A stretch of 64,000 nucleotides of DNA from the NCBI GenBank assembly GCA_900538475.1, contig UPYT01000006.1:1-64000 (forward strand), in the 5' to 3' direction. Within the stretch, counting starts at the first letter, position 1; each line of letters starts with the position of its first letter. Below, piece after piece: positions 43,001-51,665 of the stretch. The DNA comes from an uncultured Clostridium sp. Lineage in GTDB: Bacteria; Bacillota; Clostridia; Lachnospirales; Lachnospiraceae. The position numbers and the translations under genes were made by a program. The notes below the pieces were generated by a model. That model had not been told where the DNA came from and did no database searches. It worked only from the letters and a program-made list of their open reading frames with translations.

Positions 43001-44672
43001 AGGCGGTCAGCTGCCGGGAGGAAAGGTGTATCCGTGGGTGGCAAAGACGCGTCATTCTACCACAGGGGTAGGACTCATTTCTCCGCCTCCTCATCATGAT
43101 ATTTATTCCATTGAGGATCTGGCTCAGCTGATTTACGATTTGAAAAATTCCAATACCAGGGCGCGGATTTCTGTCAAATTGGTATCTGAGGCAGGGGTAG
43201 GAACGGTGGCAGCTGGTGTGGCAAAAGCCGGTGCTCAGGTGATTTTGGTCTCTTCTTTTGACGGAGGTACAGGAGCAGCGCCCCGGAATTCTATTTATAA
43301 TGCAGGACTTCCCTGGGAGCTGGGAGTAGCCGAAGCTCATCAGACCTTGATTATGAACGGACTTAGAGATAAGGTAATTCTGGAGACAGATGGAAAGCTG
43401 ATGACCGGTCGTGATGTGGCGATTGCCTGTATGCTGGGGGCAGAGGAGTTTGGTTTTGCAACCGCGCCGCTGGTAACTATGGGATGTGTTATGATGCGTG
43501 TCTGCAATCTGGATACCTGCCCGGTGGGAATTGCAACTCAGAATCCTCAGCTGAGGAAGCGCTTTAAAGGAAAACCAGAATATGTAGTGAATTTTATGTA
43601 TTTTGTTGCCCAGGAACTGCGGGAGTATATGGCAAAGCTGGGAATCCGTACTGTAGATGAGCTGGTGGGAAGAACAGACCTTTTGAAAAAGAAGGATGAT
43701 ATTGAAAATCCCAGAGCCAGAAAGGTTGATTTATCCAATATTTTGGAAAACCAATATGCAGGAGAGCACTTCCGGGGATATGAAAATAAGCAGGAATATG
43801 ACTTTAAACTGGAGGAGACACAGGATGAACGTGTACTGTTAAAGAAGCTGAAATCGGCCTTGGCAAACGGACAGAAGAAGAGCCTGCAGATTGATGTATC
43901 CAATGTGGATCGGGCACTGGGAACGATCCTGGGATCTGAGATTACACGCCAGTATCCGGAGGGACTCTCAGAGGATACCTTTACCATTCAGTGCAGCGGA
44001 AGTGGTGGACAGAGCTTTGGTGCTTTTATTCCCAGAGGCTTGACACTGGAGCTTATAGGTGACAGCAACGATTATTTTGGAAAAGGTTTGTCAGGTGGAA
44101 AGCTTGTTGTATATCCGCCAAAGTCTGCCAGATTCAAAGCAGAGGATAATATTATTATTGGAAACGTAGCTCTGTATGGGGCAACCTCGGGAAAGGCATT
44201 TATTAATGGCGTAGCAGGAGAACGGTTCTGCGTCCGCAACTCCGGAGCTATGGCAGTGGTAGAAGGCGTGGGAGATCATGGCTGTGAGTATATGACCGGC
44301 GGCCGCGTAGCGGTGCTTGGCCCTACAGGAAAGAATTTTGCAGCGGGAATGAGCGGCGGAATTGCCTATGTTCTGGATGAAAAGCGGGATCTGTACAAGC
44401 GTGTCAATAAGGCTCTTGTCTCTTTGGAAGAGGTAACGGGAAAATACGATGTGCAGGAGCTCAAGGAGATGATTCAGGAGCATGTGGCATACACCAATTC
44501 TGCCCGCGGAAAAGAGATTCTGGAGCATTTTGGAGAGTATCTGCCCAAGTTTAAAAAGATTATGCCCCATGATTACCGGCGTATGATGAACACCATTGTA
44601 CAGATGGAGGAAAAGGGACTCAGCAGCGAGCAGGCACAGATTGAAGCATTTTATGCCAATAAGAAAGGGTGA
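40086..44672 (+). CDS. gltB: Glutamate synthase, large subunit
   Basis: I start at ATG 40086, behind an AAAGGA site; an open frame reaches up to 39936 but runs through the leader terminator. The 1528-residue precursor has a 34-residue propeptide before the catalytic Cys35 (HDNCGIGAVAN), which becomes the N-terminal nucleophile. Then follow the class II glutaminase, the central domain, the FMN synthase domain and the 3Fe-4S ligands (C-x5-C-x4-C in GCVMMRVCNLDTCPVG, about residues 1134-1145), and the GXGXG helix domain. With GltD it makes glutamate from glutamine and 2-oxoglutarate. gltD starts 10 bp later. Confidence 0.95.
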   Translation: MEDVQRITGAAAAQQAERNDERFGLYDPRFEHDNCGIGAVANIKGIKSHKTVDQALHIVENLEHRAGKDAEGKTGDGVGIMLQISHRFFKKVTQLLGIELGEERTYGVGMFFFPQDELARNQAKKMFEIIVKKEGLEFLGWRDLPIHPEQIGDRAVEKMPHIVQGFIGKPSGVEKGLEFDRRLYVARRVFEQSNDNTYVVSLSSRTIVYKGMFLVKELRKFFEDLQDPDYESAIAVVHSRFSTNTNPSWMRAHPNRLIVHNGEINTIRGNVDKMMAREETMESEFFKSEMHKVLPIINQEGSDSAMLDNALEFMMMSGMELPLAVMITIPAPWAHDKSMPQEVKDFYQYYATMMEPWDGPASIVFSDGDVMGAVLDRNGLRPSRYYITDDDQVILASEVGAIEVDPSHVVKKERLRPGRMLLIDTVKGELVSDEALKMRYASRRPYGEWLDSNLVELDKLPIPNKGVLSMTKAERARLQKTYGYTYEQYKTMILPMALNGIEPVSAMGADSPLAVLSKKHQPLFNYFKQLFAQVTNPPIDSIREEIVTSTTVYVGEEGNVLEEHPDNCKILKVDNPILTCTDLLKIKHMKKPGFRVEVVPITYYKNTSLEKAIDRLFLEVDRAHREGANIIILSDRDIDENHVPIPSLLAVSALQQHLVKTKKRTAMALILESGEPREVHHFAALLGYGACAINPYLAQESIRYLIDSGMLDKDYYAAVNDYNSAVLHGIVKIASKMGISTIQSYQGAQIFEAIGVSKEVIDQYFTNTVSRVGGITLEDIASDVDALHSSAFDPLGLDVDLTLESVGSHKERAGQEEHLYNPRTIHLLQEASRTGDYNVFKEYSHALNEEGQTVNLRSLMDFKYDENGGIPIEEVESAESIVKRFKTGAMSYGSISQEAHETLAIAMNRLGGKSNTGEGGESLDRLTPGPKNNNRCSAIKQVASGRFGVTSRYLVSAQEIQIKMAQGAKPGEGGQLPGGKVYPWVAKTRHSTTGVGLISPPPHHDIYSIEDLAQLIYDLKNSNTRARISVKLVSEAGVGTVAAGVAKAGAQVILVSSFDGGTGAAPRNSIYNAGLPWELGVAEAHQTLIMNGLRDKVILETDGKLMTGRDVAIACMLGAEEFGFATAPLVTMGCVMMRVCNLDTCPVGIATQNPQLRKRFKGKPEYVVNFMYFVAQELREYMAKLGIRTVDELVGRTDLLKKKDDIENPRARKVDLSNILENQYAGEHFRGYENKQEYDFKLEETQDERVLLKKLKSALANGQKKSLQIDVSNVDRALGTILGSEITRQYPEGLSEDTFTIQCSGSGGQSFGAFIPRGLTLELIGDSNDYFGKGLSGGKLVVYPPKSARFKAEDNIIIGNVALYGATSGKAFINGVAGERFCVRNSGAMAVVEGVGDHGCEYMTGGRVAVLGPTGKNFAAGMSGGIAYVLDEKRDLYKRVNKALVSLEEVTGKYDVQELKEMIQEHVAYTNSARGKEILEHFGEYLPKFKKIMPHDYRRMMNTIVQMEEKGLSSEQAQIEAFYANKKG

Positions 44673-44682
44673 GGAGGAAGCC

Positions 44683-46170
44683 ATGGGAAAGCCAACGGGA
44701 TTTTTAGAATATGAAAGAAAGACTGGCAAAGCGCAGGAGCCTCTGAGCCGGATCGGTCATTTTAATGAGTTTCATACTCCTTTAACAGAGGAACAGCAGA
44801 AAAAGCAGGGAGCACGCTGCATGGAGTGCGGCGTTCCCTTCTGCCAGTCCGGCATGATGATTGGAGGAATGGTTTCGGGATGTCCTTTGAACAATCTGAT
44901 TCCAGAATGGAATGATCTGGTATATACAGGAAACTGGTCTCAGGCCTATAACCGCCTAAAAAAGACAAACAGCTTTCCGGAATTTACCAGCCGTGTGTGT
45001 CCTGCACCCTGTGAGGCTGCCTGCACCTGCGGCCTGAATGGGGATCCGGTTGCCATTAAGGAGAATGAGAGGGCTATCATTGAGAAGGCTTATGAAACAG
45101 GAAAGGCAGGCCCCCGTCCGCCGAGAATCCGAACTGGAAAAAAGATTGCCGTAGTAGGCTCTGGTCCGGCCGGACTGGCAGCAGCAGATCAGCTGAATAA
45201 GAGAGGACACAATGTAACAGTATTTGAGAGGGAGGATCGCATCGGCGGTCTTCTCATGTATGGAATTCCCAATATGAAGCTGGAAAAGCATATTATTGAC
45301 CGGAAAATCCAGGTGATGAGGGAGGAGGGGATCTCCTTTGTAACTGGAGCAGATGTAGGGAATGGCTATAAGGCCAGCCGCCTCAAGAAGGATTTTGACT
45401 GTGTGGTTCTGGCCTGCGGAGCATCTAACCCGAGGGATATTCAGGTTCCGGGAAGGGATGCGCAGGGAATTTATTTTGCTGTGGATTTTTTAAAAGCTAC
45501 GACAAAAAGCCTCCTGAATTCTGGTCTGGAGGATGGTAATTATATTTCGGCAAAGGATAAAAATGTCCTTGTAATCGGTGGCGGAGACACGGGAAATGAC
45601 TGTGTGGGAACAGCTGTCCGCCATGGCTGTGCGTCAGTGATTCAGTTGGAAATGATGCCGAAGCTGCCGGATAAACGGGCAGAAAACAACACCTGGCCAG
45701 AGTGGCCCAGAGTATGCAAAACCGATTACGGTCAGGAGGAGGCTGCGGCAGTTTTTGGAAAGGATCCGCGGGTATATGAGACTACAGTAAAAGAATTTAT
45801 CAAGGATGAGAGCGGAAAGATCTGTCGTGCAGTCCTGATTTCTCTTGCATCTCAGAAGGATCCGGAGACAGGGCGGACCTCTATGGTGCCGGTTGAGGGC
45901 AGCGAAAGAGAGGTCGCCGCTGATCTGGTACTGATTGCCGCCGGATTTCTGGGAGCCCAGAACTATGTGGCAGAAGCCTTTGGTGTGGACTTAAATGCCC
46001 GCACCAATGTGGAAACGGAAACGGGAAGCTATGCTACAACGGCAGAGAATATTTTTACTGCCGGTGACATGCACCGGGGGCAGTCCCTGGTGGTATGGGC
46101 GATTCGCGAAGGCCGTGAGGCTGCCAGACAGATTGACTGTCATCTGATGGGATACACGAATCTGGCATAG
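44683..46170 (+). CDS. gltD: Glutamate synthase, small subunit
   Basis: The ATG at 44683 has GAGGAGG in front. The 495-residue flavoprotein brings electrons from NAD(P)H to GltB. The N-terminal Fe-S domain has RCMECGVPFCQSG, SGCPLNNLIPEWN and CPAPCEAACTCG, ligands for two 4Fe-4S clusters. The FAD loop is VVGSGPAGLAAADQLNKRG (about 166-184) and the NAD(P)H loop VIGGGDTGNDC (about 297-307). The end IFTAGDMHRGQSLVVWAIREGREAA is typical. It closes the gltBD operon and faces the DUF2264 gene, with only 15 bp between the stops. Confidence 0.94.
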   Translation: MGKPTGFLEYERKTGKAQEPLSRIGHFNEFHTPLTEEQQKKQGARCMECGVPFCQSGMMIGGMVSGCPLNNLIPEWNDLVYTGNWSQAYNRLKKTNSFPEFTSRVCPAPCEAACTCGLNGDPVAIKENERAIIEKAYETGKAGPRPPRIRTGKKIAVVGSGPAGLAAADQLNKRGHNVTVFEREDRIGGLLMYGIPNMKLEKHIIDRKIQVMREEGISFVTGADVGNGYKASRLKKDFDCVVLACGASNPRDIQVPGRDAQGIYFAVDFLKATTKSLLNSGLEDGNYISAKDKNVLVIGGGDTGNDCVGTAVRHGCASVIQLEMMPKLPDKRAENNTWPEWPRVCKTDYGQEEAAAVFGKDPRVYETTVKEFIKDESGKICRAVLISLASQKDPETGRTSMVPVEGSEREVAADLVLIAAGFLGAQNYVAEAFGVDLNARTNVETETGSYATTAENIFTAGDMHRGQSLVVWAIREGREAARQIDCHLMGYTNLA

Positions 46171-46185
46171 ATATAGTAAGCTTAT

Positions 46186-47874
46186 CTACTCTTCCCAGAA
46201 TCTTGTTTCGATTACCTGGGTTCCCTCGTGGATTGGATAGCAGATGCAGGGAATTCCTGTTTTAGGATGTAATAAATTTGTATTGGGAGAGGCCTGAATA
46301 TACATGGCCTTTCCTTTTTTTGCCTGTTCAAAATCTCCGGAAGCAGATGCAAAATAGGTTCTTCCGTCAGGCGCCTGAATACGGATACACTCGGATTCTA
46401 TAGAAGCTGTGAATGTGTCAGGGAATGCAAAGCCACAGTCATAGACAGTACAGCTTCGATTGCTGTGAATGGTATGAATCCGCCGGTGTCCGTTAGAATC
46501 AGGAATAAGAGTGGTTTTTACCTGAATTCCTTCATAGGGTGACCATTTAGAAGAAATCCTATCTTCAGAAAGCTCTTTGCTATCTGCCATTCCGCGGACA
46601 AAGAACAGGTGATTGATTTCAAATGCCAGCATACTGTCAGGGGCGGCCTCTGCAAGGCTTCTCATAGACCGGGGAACGCTGAAAGCAAATCGGCTTGAAT
46701 AAGCGAATTTGGAATATTTTTCCTCGGTGTGAACATGATGGTGAGGCAGTGTCCGTCCTCCGCAGTAGGCGGTAACATCTCCGTGAATTCGCTGAATCAG
46801 AAGTCCGCCATATTTTTGAGAGCTTAGACTAGGCAATGCAGGAAGAGGAGCAGGTTCCTCCTGCCAGAAGGGATGATCCTTTGGAAGAGAGAGGAAGGCA
46901 AATGCTTTCATAGCCCAGTAAGGAGAGCCGGGAGCATTGTACTGCTCTGACATCAGAAGGTTGGAATATCCATAGCCGATTGTTAAAAGTCCGCTGGTAT
47001 CAAAAATCGGATACTTCATCCAGAAATCCAGATGACGTGCAATCAGCCCCTTCATAACAGCGTAAGGAACGACCTCCAGTTCGCAGGCCACACACATGGA
47101 AAAGAAGGAAACCTGGGCAAAACGGTAGGTCAGGGAACGTCCATAAGCCAGAGAGGAGCCGTCTTCGGCAAACCAGCTGATAAAATCTTTTGCAAAAAGT
47201 CTGGCTCTGTTTTCATAGTTGATACAGCGTTTAGGATCCTCTGTTTTCATAAAGCGACAGTAAATCAGGCTATAGTAATGAAAGGCAAAGGAGATATAAT
47301 AATCCTTTTCTCCATTCTGTCCGTCAAGATACCAGCCGTCTCCCTCATAGCAGCTTTCGATATAATCCAGATACTGGGATAAAATGTCGGAAGAGTATGG
47401 GGCGCCGATAGATTTCAAGGCGATATTTACCAGAATTCCGAAAAACATCCAATTACAGGGCGGGCAGGCATAGTGGTTAATTCCATCAAGCCATACTGTC
47501 AGATTTTTTTTGGCTTCAGGAGAAAGGGGATGCCAGAGCTTTTCTGGAACCATCAAAATTCCATAGGCAATGGCGGCCATTTCTACAAATCGCTGATCGA
47601 TATCCTGGAATCCACCCCAATATTCCGGATTTTCTGGATTCGTTCCGGCGGTAAGTCCATTCAGGTAGAGATTCTCCATTTCTGGCCAGTTTCCGCCTCC
47701 CGCCCAAAATGGAACCAATGCCCACAAAGGTCGGGAAAACCCTTCGACCCCTGCTGCTGCCTGATCATAGACAGCAGCAGAACTTCCGGGGCAGAAGCGT
47801 GCCTGGTTTGGAGAAAAATGAGGAATTGTAGGTTTTAAAAGCTTTACGAGAAGTTCTTTAGCATGTTCTCTCAT
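46186..47874 (-). CDS. DUF2264-family glycan-degradation protein
   Basis: The 562-residue protein matches DUF2264. It has FSRPLWALVPFWAGGG and the GGFQDIDQRFVEMAAIAYG and WLDGINHYACPPCNWMFFGILVN stretches of an (alpha/alpha)-barrel, then a beta-rich C-terminal region with YCGGRTLPHHHVHTEEKYSKFAYSS. No signal peptide is seen, so it acts in the cytoplasm. Members are found beside polysaccharide lyases and GH88/GH105 enzymes and are thought to be glycoside hydrolases acting on uronic-acid-containing oligosaccharides. It follows the GH88 gene by 25 bp and has a TAGGAG site. Confidence 0.83.
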   Translation of the reverse strand: MREHAKELLVKLLKPTIPHFSPNQARFCPGSSAAVYDQAAAGVEGFSRPLWALVPFWAGGGNWPEMENLYLNGLTAGTNPENPEYWGGFQDIDQRFVEMAAIAYGILMVPEKLWHPLSPEAKKNLTVWLDGINHYACPPCNWMFFGILVNIALKSIGAPYSSDILSQYLDYIESCYEGDGWYLDGQNGEKDYYISFAFHYYSLIYCRFMKTEDPKRCINYENRARLFAKDFISWFAEDGSSLAYGRSLTYRFAQVSFFSMCVACELEVVPYAVMKGLIARHLDFWMKYPIFDTSGLLTIGYGYSNLLMSEQYNAPGSPYWAMKAFAFLSLPKDHPFWQEEPAPLPALPSLSSQKYGGLLIQRIHGDVTAYCGGRTLPHHHVHTEEKYSKFAYSSRFAFSVPRSMRSLAEAAPDSMLAFEINHLFFVRGMADSKELSEDRISSKWSPYEGIQVKTTLIPDSNGHRRIHTIHSNRSCTVYDCGFAFPDTFTASIESECIRIQAPDGRTYFASASGDFEQAKKGKAMYIQASPNTNLLHPKTGIPCICYPIHEGTQVIETRFWEE

Positions 47875-47899
47875 AATATCAGTCTCCTATCTTCTGGAT

Positions 47900-49042
47900 T
47901 TACCAGATGAGAAAATCCTTTCCTTTCAGCCGGAGAATGGCTTCCGTAAGGAAATAATCAGCATAGATCAAATCAGTCTGTTCTCTTCTGTCATTGTGGA
48001 AGGCAACCTTGCAGTTCTGCACAATGCTGTCTGTTTCCGGATCCCAGTTGCAGCAGGTTTCTGCAGTATTTTGAATAATCAGTTCGGCATAGGAGCGGTA
48101 CAGGTTTTTATCAGGTTCGTCTACATGTTCAGCAATTTCCAGAAGTCCGCAGGCTGCACACAGTCCGGCAGAAGCATCAAGATAGGAAGAGGAAGCGGGT
48201 TGGCGGAAATCGCAGAGCGGAACATATCCGGTTAATCCAATATTTGCAATAAAGTAATGGGCAGTTTTTTTAGCGATGTCCAGGTAAGCATTGTTTTTTG
48301 TATAGCGATAGGAAAGCGCAAATCCATAAAGGATCCAGGACTGGCCGCGAGACCAGGAAGAGGTTTCGGAATATCCCTGGCCGGCAAGAATTTGCTCAAG
48401 CTCTCCTGTTTCTGGATTGATGCAGGCAATGTGTCCGCAGGAACCATCGTCACGTACCAGACAGGAAGCTACGGTGTCAGCGTGGTTGACTGCAATCTGA
48501 CTGAATCTGGGATCTCCGGTTATCTGGCTGGCCCAGTATAAAAGCGGGATATTCATCATAGAATCTACGATAATCCAGCCGGTGCAATCTTCCCCCTCTT
48601 CGACGCAGTCAGGATTCCAGGCACGAATAAATTTTCCAACAGGATTATATCTTCCTGCGAGAACGCTGGCAGCAGTGAGTCCGCGCACCAGAGCTTCCTG
48701 TGAACCAGTAAGGCGGTAGTCAGCCACAGCGCTGTGGAGCCACATAAAGCCTGTGTCATGGTGAAGTCCGGTAAAGCCGTGAAGTGCCTTGTCTAACAGC
48801 TCCTCATTTTTTCTGGCTGTATTCAGATACAGCTCCTTTTGTGTTGCGTGATAGAGCTGCCAGAGAATTCCGCTCCAGAAACCATTTGTCCACCAGTAGA
48901 TATCTTTTTCTGCGTAATCCTGCTGATAGATTCCGTCTTCGGTCCAGTAAGGAATTTTGTTTTCCATTCGCTTACATTCAGCTTCTATCTTTTTTTCCAG
49001 GTTTTCATAGATGTTGTTGATTTCTGATTCTTTCATAATCAT
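47900..49042 (-). CDS. GH88 unsaturated glucuronyl hydrolase
   Basis: I start at the ATG at 49042, behind GGAGGAGG; a TTG at 49060 is less likely. The 380-residue cytoplasmic protein is an (alpha/alpha)6-barrel GH88 enzyme. It has DIYWWTNGFWSGILWQLY, HHDTGFMW with Asp96 and IIVDSMMNIPLLYWA with Asp160, the pair matching the two catalytic Asp residues of Bacillus UGL, then YSETSSWSRGQSW. It removes the 4,5-unsaturated uronic acid left by polysaccharide lyases. No lyase gene lies in the window. It leads the GH88-DUF2264 operon, divergent from the transporter. Confidence 0.9.
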   Translation of the reverse strand: MIMKESEINNIYENLEKKIEAECKRMENKIPYWTEDGIYQQDYAEKDIYWWTNGFWSGILWQLYHATQKELYLNTARKNEELLDKALHGFTGLHHDTGFMWLHSAVADYRLTGSQEALVRGLTAASVLAGRYNPVGKFIRAWNPDCVEEGEDCTGWIIVDSMMNIPLLYWASQITGDPRFSQIAVNHADTVASCLVRDDGSCGHIACINPETGELEQILAGQGYSETSSWSRGQSWILYGFALSYRYTKNNAYLDIAKKTAHYFIANIGLTGYVPLCDFRQPASSSYLDASAGLCAACGLLEIAEHVDEPDKNLYRSYAELIIQNTAETCCNWDPETDSIVQNCKVAFHNDRREQTDLIYADYFLTEAILRLKGKDFLIW

Positions 49043-49083
49043 AAAAAAGACCTCCTCCAATTGGCGATTTGATTTTCAGTTAA

Positions 49084-49192
49084 ATTATATAAGATAAAAT
49101 ACATAAAGGAAATGGAGAAAAATCTTGTATCACGTAACATTTTATACAGAGAAATGCTGGACAGTGCAAAAAAATACAGGATAGTATATAAT
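49084..49192. promoter_or_regulatory. Divergent promoters between GH88 and the transporter operon
   Basis: A perfect TATAAT faces left (reverse complement at 49084-49089) and another faces right (49187-49192). At 17-bp spacing both have poor -35 boxes (TTTCCT on the minus strand, GTGCAA on the plus strand). Perfect -10 plus weak -35 on both sides suggests shared control by an activator, for which the YesN-like regulator at 52497 is the obvious candidate. The rest of the 286-bp gap holds no gene. Confidence 0.5.
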
Positions 49193-49328
49193 TTTACTGG
49201 TTAAATGCACAAAAAAGAGGAGGGAGTTTATATAAAAACGATAAAATGACAGATATTCCATTCAGAAAAAACACATTATTAACTATAATTAAGCCATAAA
49301 AACAACGAAACAAAATAAGGAGGATATC

Positions 49329-50669
49329 ATGAAAAAAACAAGATTATGGAAAAAAGCAATGGCTCTGACTTGTGCAGCAGCATGTGCGGCGACAACCCTG
49401 GCAGGCTGTGGTTCTAAGGAATCTGCTCAGAAGCCGGCAGAAAATTCTGCAGCACAGAGCGAAGCTCAGGGGGAGAGCGGCGCAGCTGAAGGACAGACTG
49501 AAATTACTTTTACTGTATGGGATTATGAGACAACAGACTATTGGAAAAAGCTGGTAGAGGCGTTTGAAGCAGAAAATCCGGACATCAAGGTAAAAGTAAT
49601 GGATATCGGAGCAACCGATTACGATACGAAAATTCCGGTATTGCTCTCTTCTGGTGATACCTCTGATGTAATTACCATTAAGAGTATGAATATTTATACC
49701 AGCCTGGTGGAAAAGAACCAGCTGATGCCTCTGGACGATATGGTAAAAGAAAGCGGAATTGATATGGCTCCGTATCAGGGTTCTGATGAAGGAATCAGAA
49801 TCGGAGATCAGCTGTACGGTCTTCCGTTCAGAAATGACTACTATGTTCTGTATTATAACAAAACCCTGTTTGACAAAGCTGGTGTCGAATATCCAAAGCA
49901 TGATATGACATGGGATGAGTATAGAGAATTGGCTAAAAAGATGACCAGCGGAGAGGGAAATGACAAGATTTACGGCGGCTATTGCCATACATGGCCGGGT
50001 TCCTTATATCGCTGGGGTCTGAGCGAAGAGCACAGCATGGCAGACGGAGACTACGCATTCCTGAAGCCGGTTTATGAGATGTTCCTGGGTATGCAGAACG
50101 AGGACAAATCTGCTATGGATTACGGCACTCTGAAAACAGGAAATGTACATTACAGCGGTCCTTTCTATAAAGAACAGGTGGCTATGGAATTAATGGGAAC
50201 CTGGTTTGCTAACATGATCATCAATACCAAGAACAAAGGCGAAACTGCTGTTGAGTGGGGTGCTGTAAGAGCTCCGCATTTCGAAGGTCAGGAGCCTGGT
50301 ACAGCTGTCAGCAACCCGACTCCGATTGCAATCAACAAGAATGCCGCACATCCGGAAGAGGCATGGAGATTTGTTCAGTTTATGTGTACCGAGCCGGGTG
50401 CAGACATTCTGGCAAGCCTTGGAACATTGCCTGCATATCAGAACGAAAAAACCATTGATACCCTGGTAAGTGTAGAGGGAATGCCGGAAGGATTCCGTGA
50501 TGCAATCGCTGCTGATAAATTCGTATTAGAGTGTCAGATGATTCCTGAGGCAGGTGCACTGGAGCAGATTATTTCTGAAGAGCATGATTTGATTATGCTG
50601 GGTGCAAATTCTGTTGATGACGGACTTGCAAAAATGGCTGAGCGTGTGAAAGAATTGCTGAAGAAATAA
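49329..50669 (+). CDS. Sugar ABC transporter substrate-binding lipoprotein
   Basis: The 446-residue protein has a lipoprotein signal (basic start, hydrophobic core, lipobox LAGC with Cys27), then a Ser/Ala/Glu-rich linker and a family 1 solute-binding domain (ITFTVWDYETTDYWKKLVEAFEAENPDIKV). It is anchored outside the cell and captures an oligosaccharide, probably an unsaturated uronide given the GH88 gene. AAGGAGG precedes it. Two hairpins in the gap to the permease gene suggest that its message is stabilised or made in excess over the permeases, as is common for such operons. Confidence 0.92.
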   Translation: MKKTRLWKKAMALTCAAACAATTLAGCGSKESAQKPAENSAAQSEAQGESGAAEGQTEITFTVWDYETTDYWKKLVEAFEAENPDIKVKVMDIGATDYDTKIPVLLSSGDTSDVITIKSMNIYTSLVEKNQLMPLDDMVKESGIDMAPYQGSDEGIRIGDQLYGLPFRNDYYVLYYNKTLFDKAGVEYPKHDMTWDEYRELAKKMTSGEGNDKIYGGYCHTWPGSLYRWGLSEEHSMADGDYAFLKPVYEMFLGMQNEDKSAMDYGTLKTGNVHYSGPFYKEQVAMELMGTWFANMIINTKNKGETAVEWGAVRAPHFEGQEPGTAVSNPTPIAINKNAAHPEEAWRFVQFMCTEPGADILASLGTLPAYQNEKTIDTLVSVEGMPEGFRDAIAADKFVLECQMIPEAGALEQIISEEHDLIMLGANSVDDGLAKMAERVKELLKK

Positions 50670-50692
50670 AAAAGAAGCTCGCTCGCGAGCTG
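50667..50692 (-). repeat. Possible reverse-strand tail fragment of the dispersed repeat
   Basis: Read on the minus strand, AGCTCGCGAGCGAGCTTCTTTTTT matches the terminal hairpin and T-tract of repeat copies 1 and 3. Only the last 25 bp are present. On the plus strand it is a GCTCGCGAGC palindrome right after the binding-protein stop codon. Confidence 0.45.
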
Positions 50693-50694
50693 AT

Positions 50695-50726
50695 AAAGTC
50701 CTCTGAATTCCGGTTCAGGGGACTTT
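50695..50726 (+). other. Intercistronic hairpin between binding protein and permease
   Basis: AAAGTCCTCTGAA pairs with TTCAGGGGACTTT (13 bp with one G-T pair) around a short loop. No T-tract follows, so it is more likely an RNA-stabilising or partial-stop element than a full terminator. Confidence 0.7.
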
Positions 50727-50769
50727 CCTAAAGTAAAAAGAAGGAGGGGCTGTTTTACAGCGCAGAGAT

Positions 50770-51651
50770 ATGTCAAAAAGAAAAGTAAAAAATCTTGTGA
50801 CTGCATATACATTTCTTTTGCCGAACTTCGTAGGATTTTTGCTGTTTACTCTGATTCCGATTGTTTGCTCTATGGGACTGAGCGTAATGGAATGGGATTC
50901 GGCAAATCCAATGAAATTTGTTGGGCTGGAGAATTTTGCAAGGCTTTTTAAGGATGAAACCTTTATCATTTCCTTGAAAAATACGGTGTATTATTCCGTG
51001 CTTACAGTACCGCTTACGATGGCTGCAGCCCTCGGACTGGCTATGATTTTGAATCAGAAGCTGAAGGGAATTAATATTTTCCGAACAGTCTTTTTCTTTC
51101 CTCATGTAGCATCCCTGGTAGCCGTTGCAGTTGTATGGAACCTGCTGTTCCATCCGACTTTAGGACCGATTAATAATATTTTAAGAGCCATTGGTATTGC
51201 AAATCCTCCGGGATGGACTTCTACAATTGACTGGGCAATGCCGGTTATCATTATCGTAAGTATCTGGAAGAGCATGGGATACTATATGATCTTATATTTA
51301 TCTGGTCTTCAGGCGATTCCAAGAGAACTTTACGAGGCGGCAAAGGTAGACGGAGCCAATGCATTCCAGAGATTTAAAAGTATTACATTACCAATGCTGA
51401 CACCGACCACGTTTTTTGTAAGTATTATGCTGACCATTGCCTGCTTTAAGGTATTTGATTTGATTTCTGTTATGACCAATGGCGGTCCAGGCCGTGCTAC
51501 GAACGTATTGGTATATCATATCTATAATACAGCATTTATTAACTACGAATTTGGATATGCCAGTGCGATTTCTATGGTACTGTTTGCTATCGTTCTGACG
51601 ATTACTGTAATTCAGTTTAAGACAGAGAAAAAATGGGTCAGCTACATGTAG
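50770..51651 (+). CDS. Sugar ABC transporter permease (MalF/UgpA type)
   Basis: The 293-residue membrane protein has six helices. It carries the EAA loop (YEAAKVDGANAFQRFKSITLPML, about 188-210) that contacts the shared ATPase, and the GGPGRATNVLVYHIYNTAF region of the MalF group. No ATPase gene is present in this locus, so it must use a shared MsmK/UgpC-type ATPase encoded elsewhere, as is usual in Firmicutes. The AAGGAGGGG sequence lies 20 bp before the ATG, further than normal; no nearer in-frame start exists. Confidence 0.9.
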   Translation: MSKRKVKNLVTAYTFLLPNFVGFLLFTLIPIVCSMGLSVMEWDSANPMKFVGLENFARLFKDETFIISLKNTVYYSVLTVPLTMAAALGLAMILNQKLKGINIFRTVFFFPHVASLVAVAVVWNLLFHPTLGPINNILRAIGIANPPGWTSTIDWAMPVIIIVSIWKSMGYYMILYLSGLQAIPRELYEAAKVDGANAFQRFKSITLPMLTPTTFFVSIMLTIACFKVFDLISVMTNGGPGRATNVLVYHIYNTAFINYEFGYASAISMVLFAIVLTITVIQFKTEKKWVSYM

Positions 51652-51665
51652 AAAGGGGACAAAAA

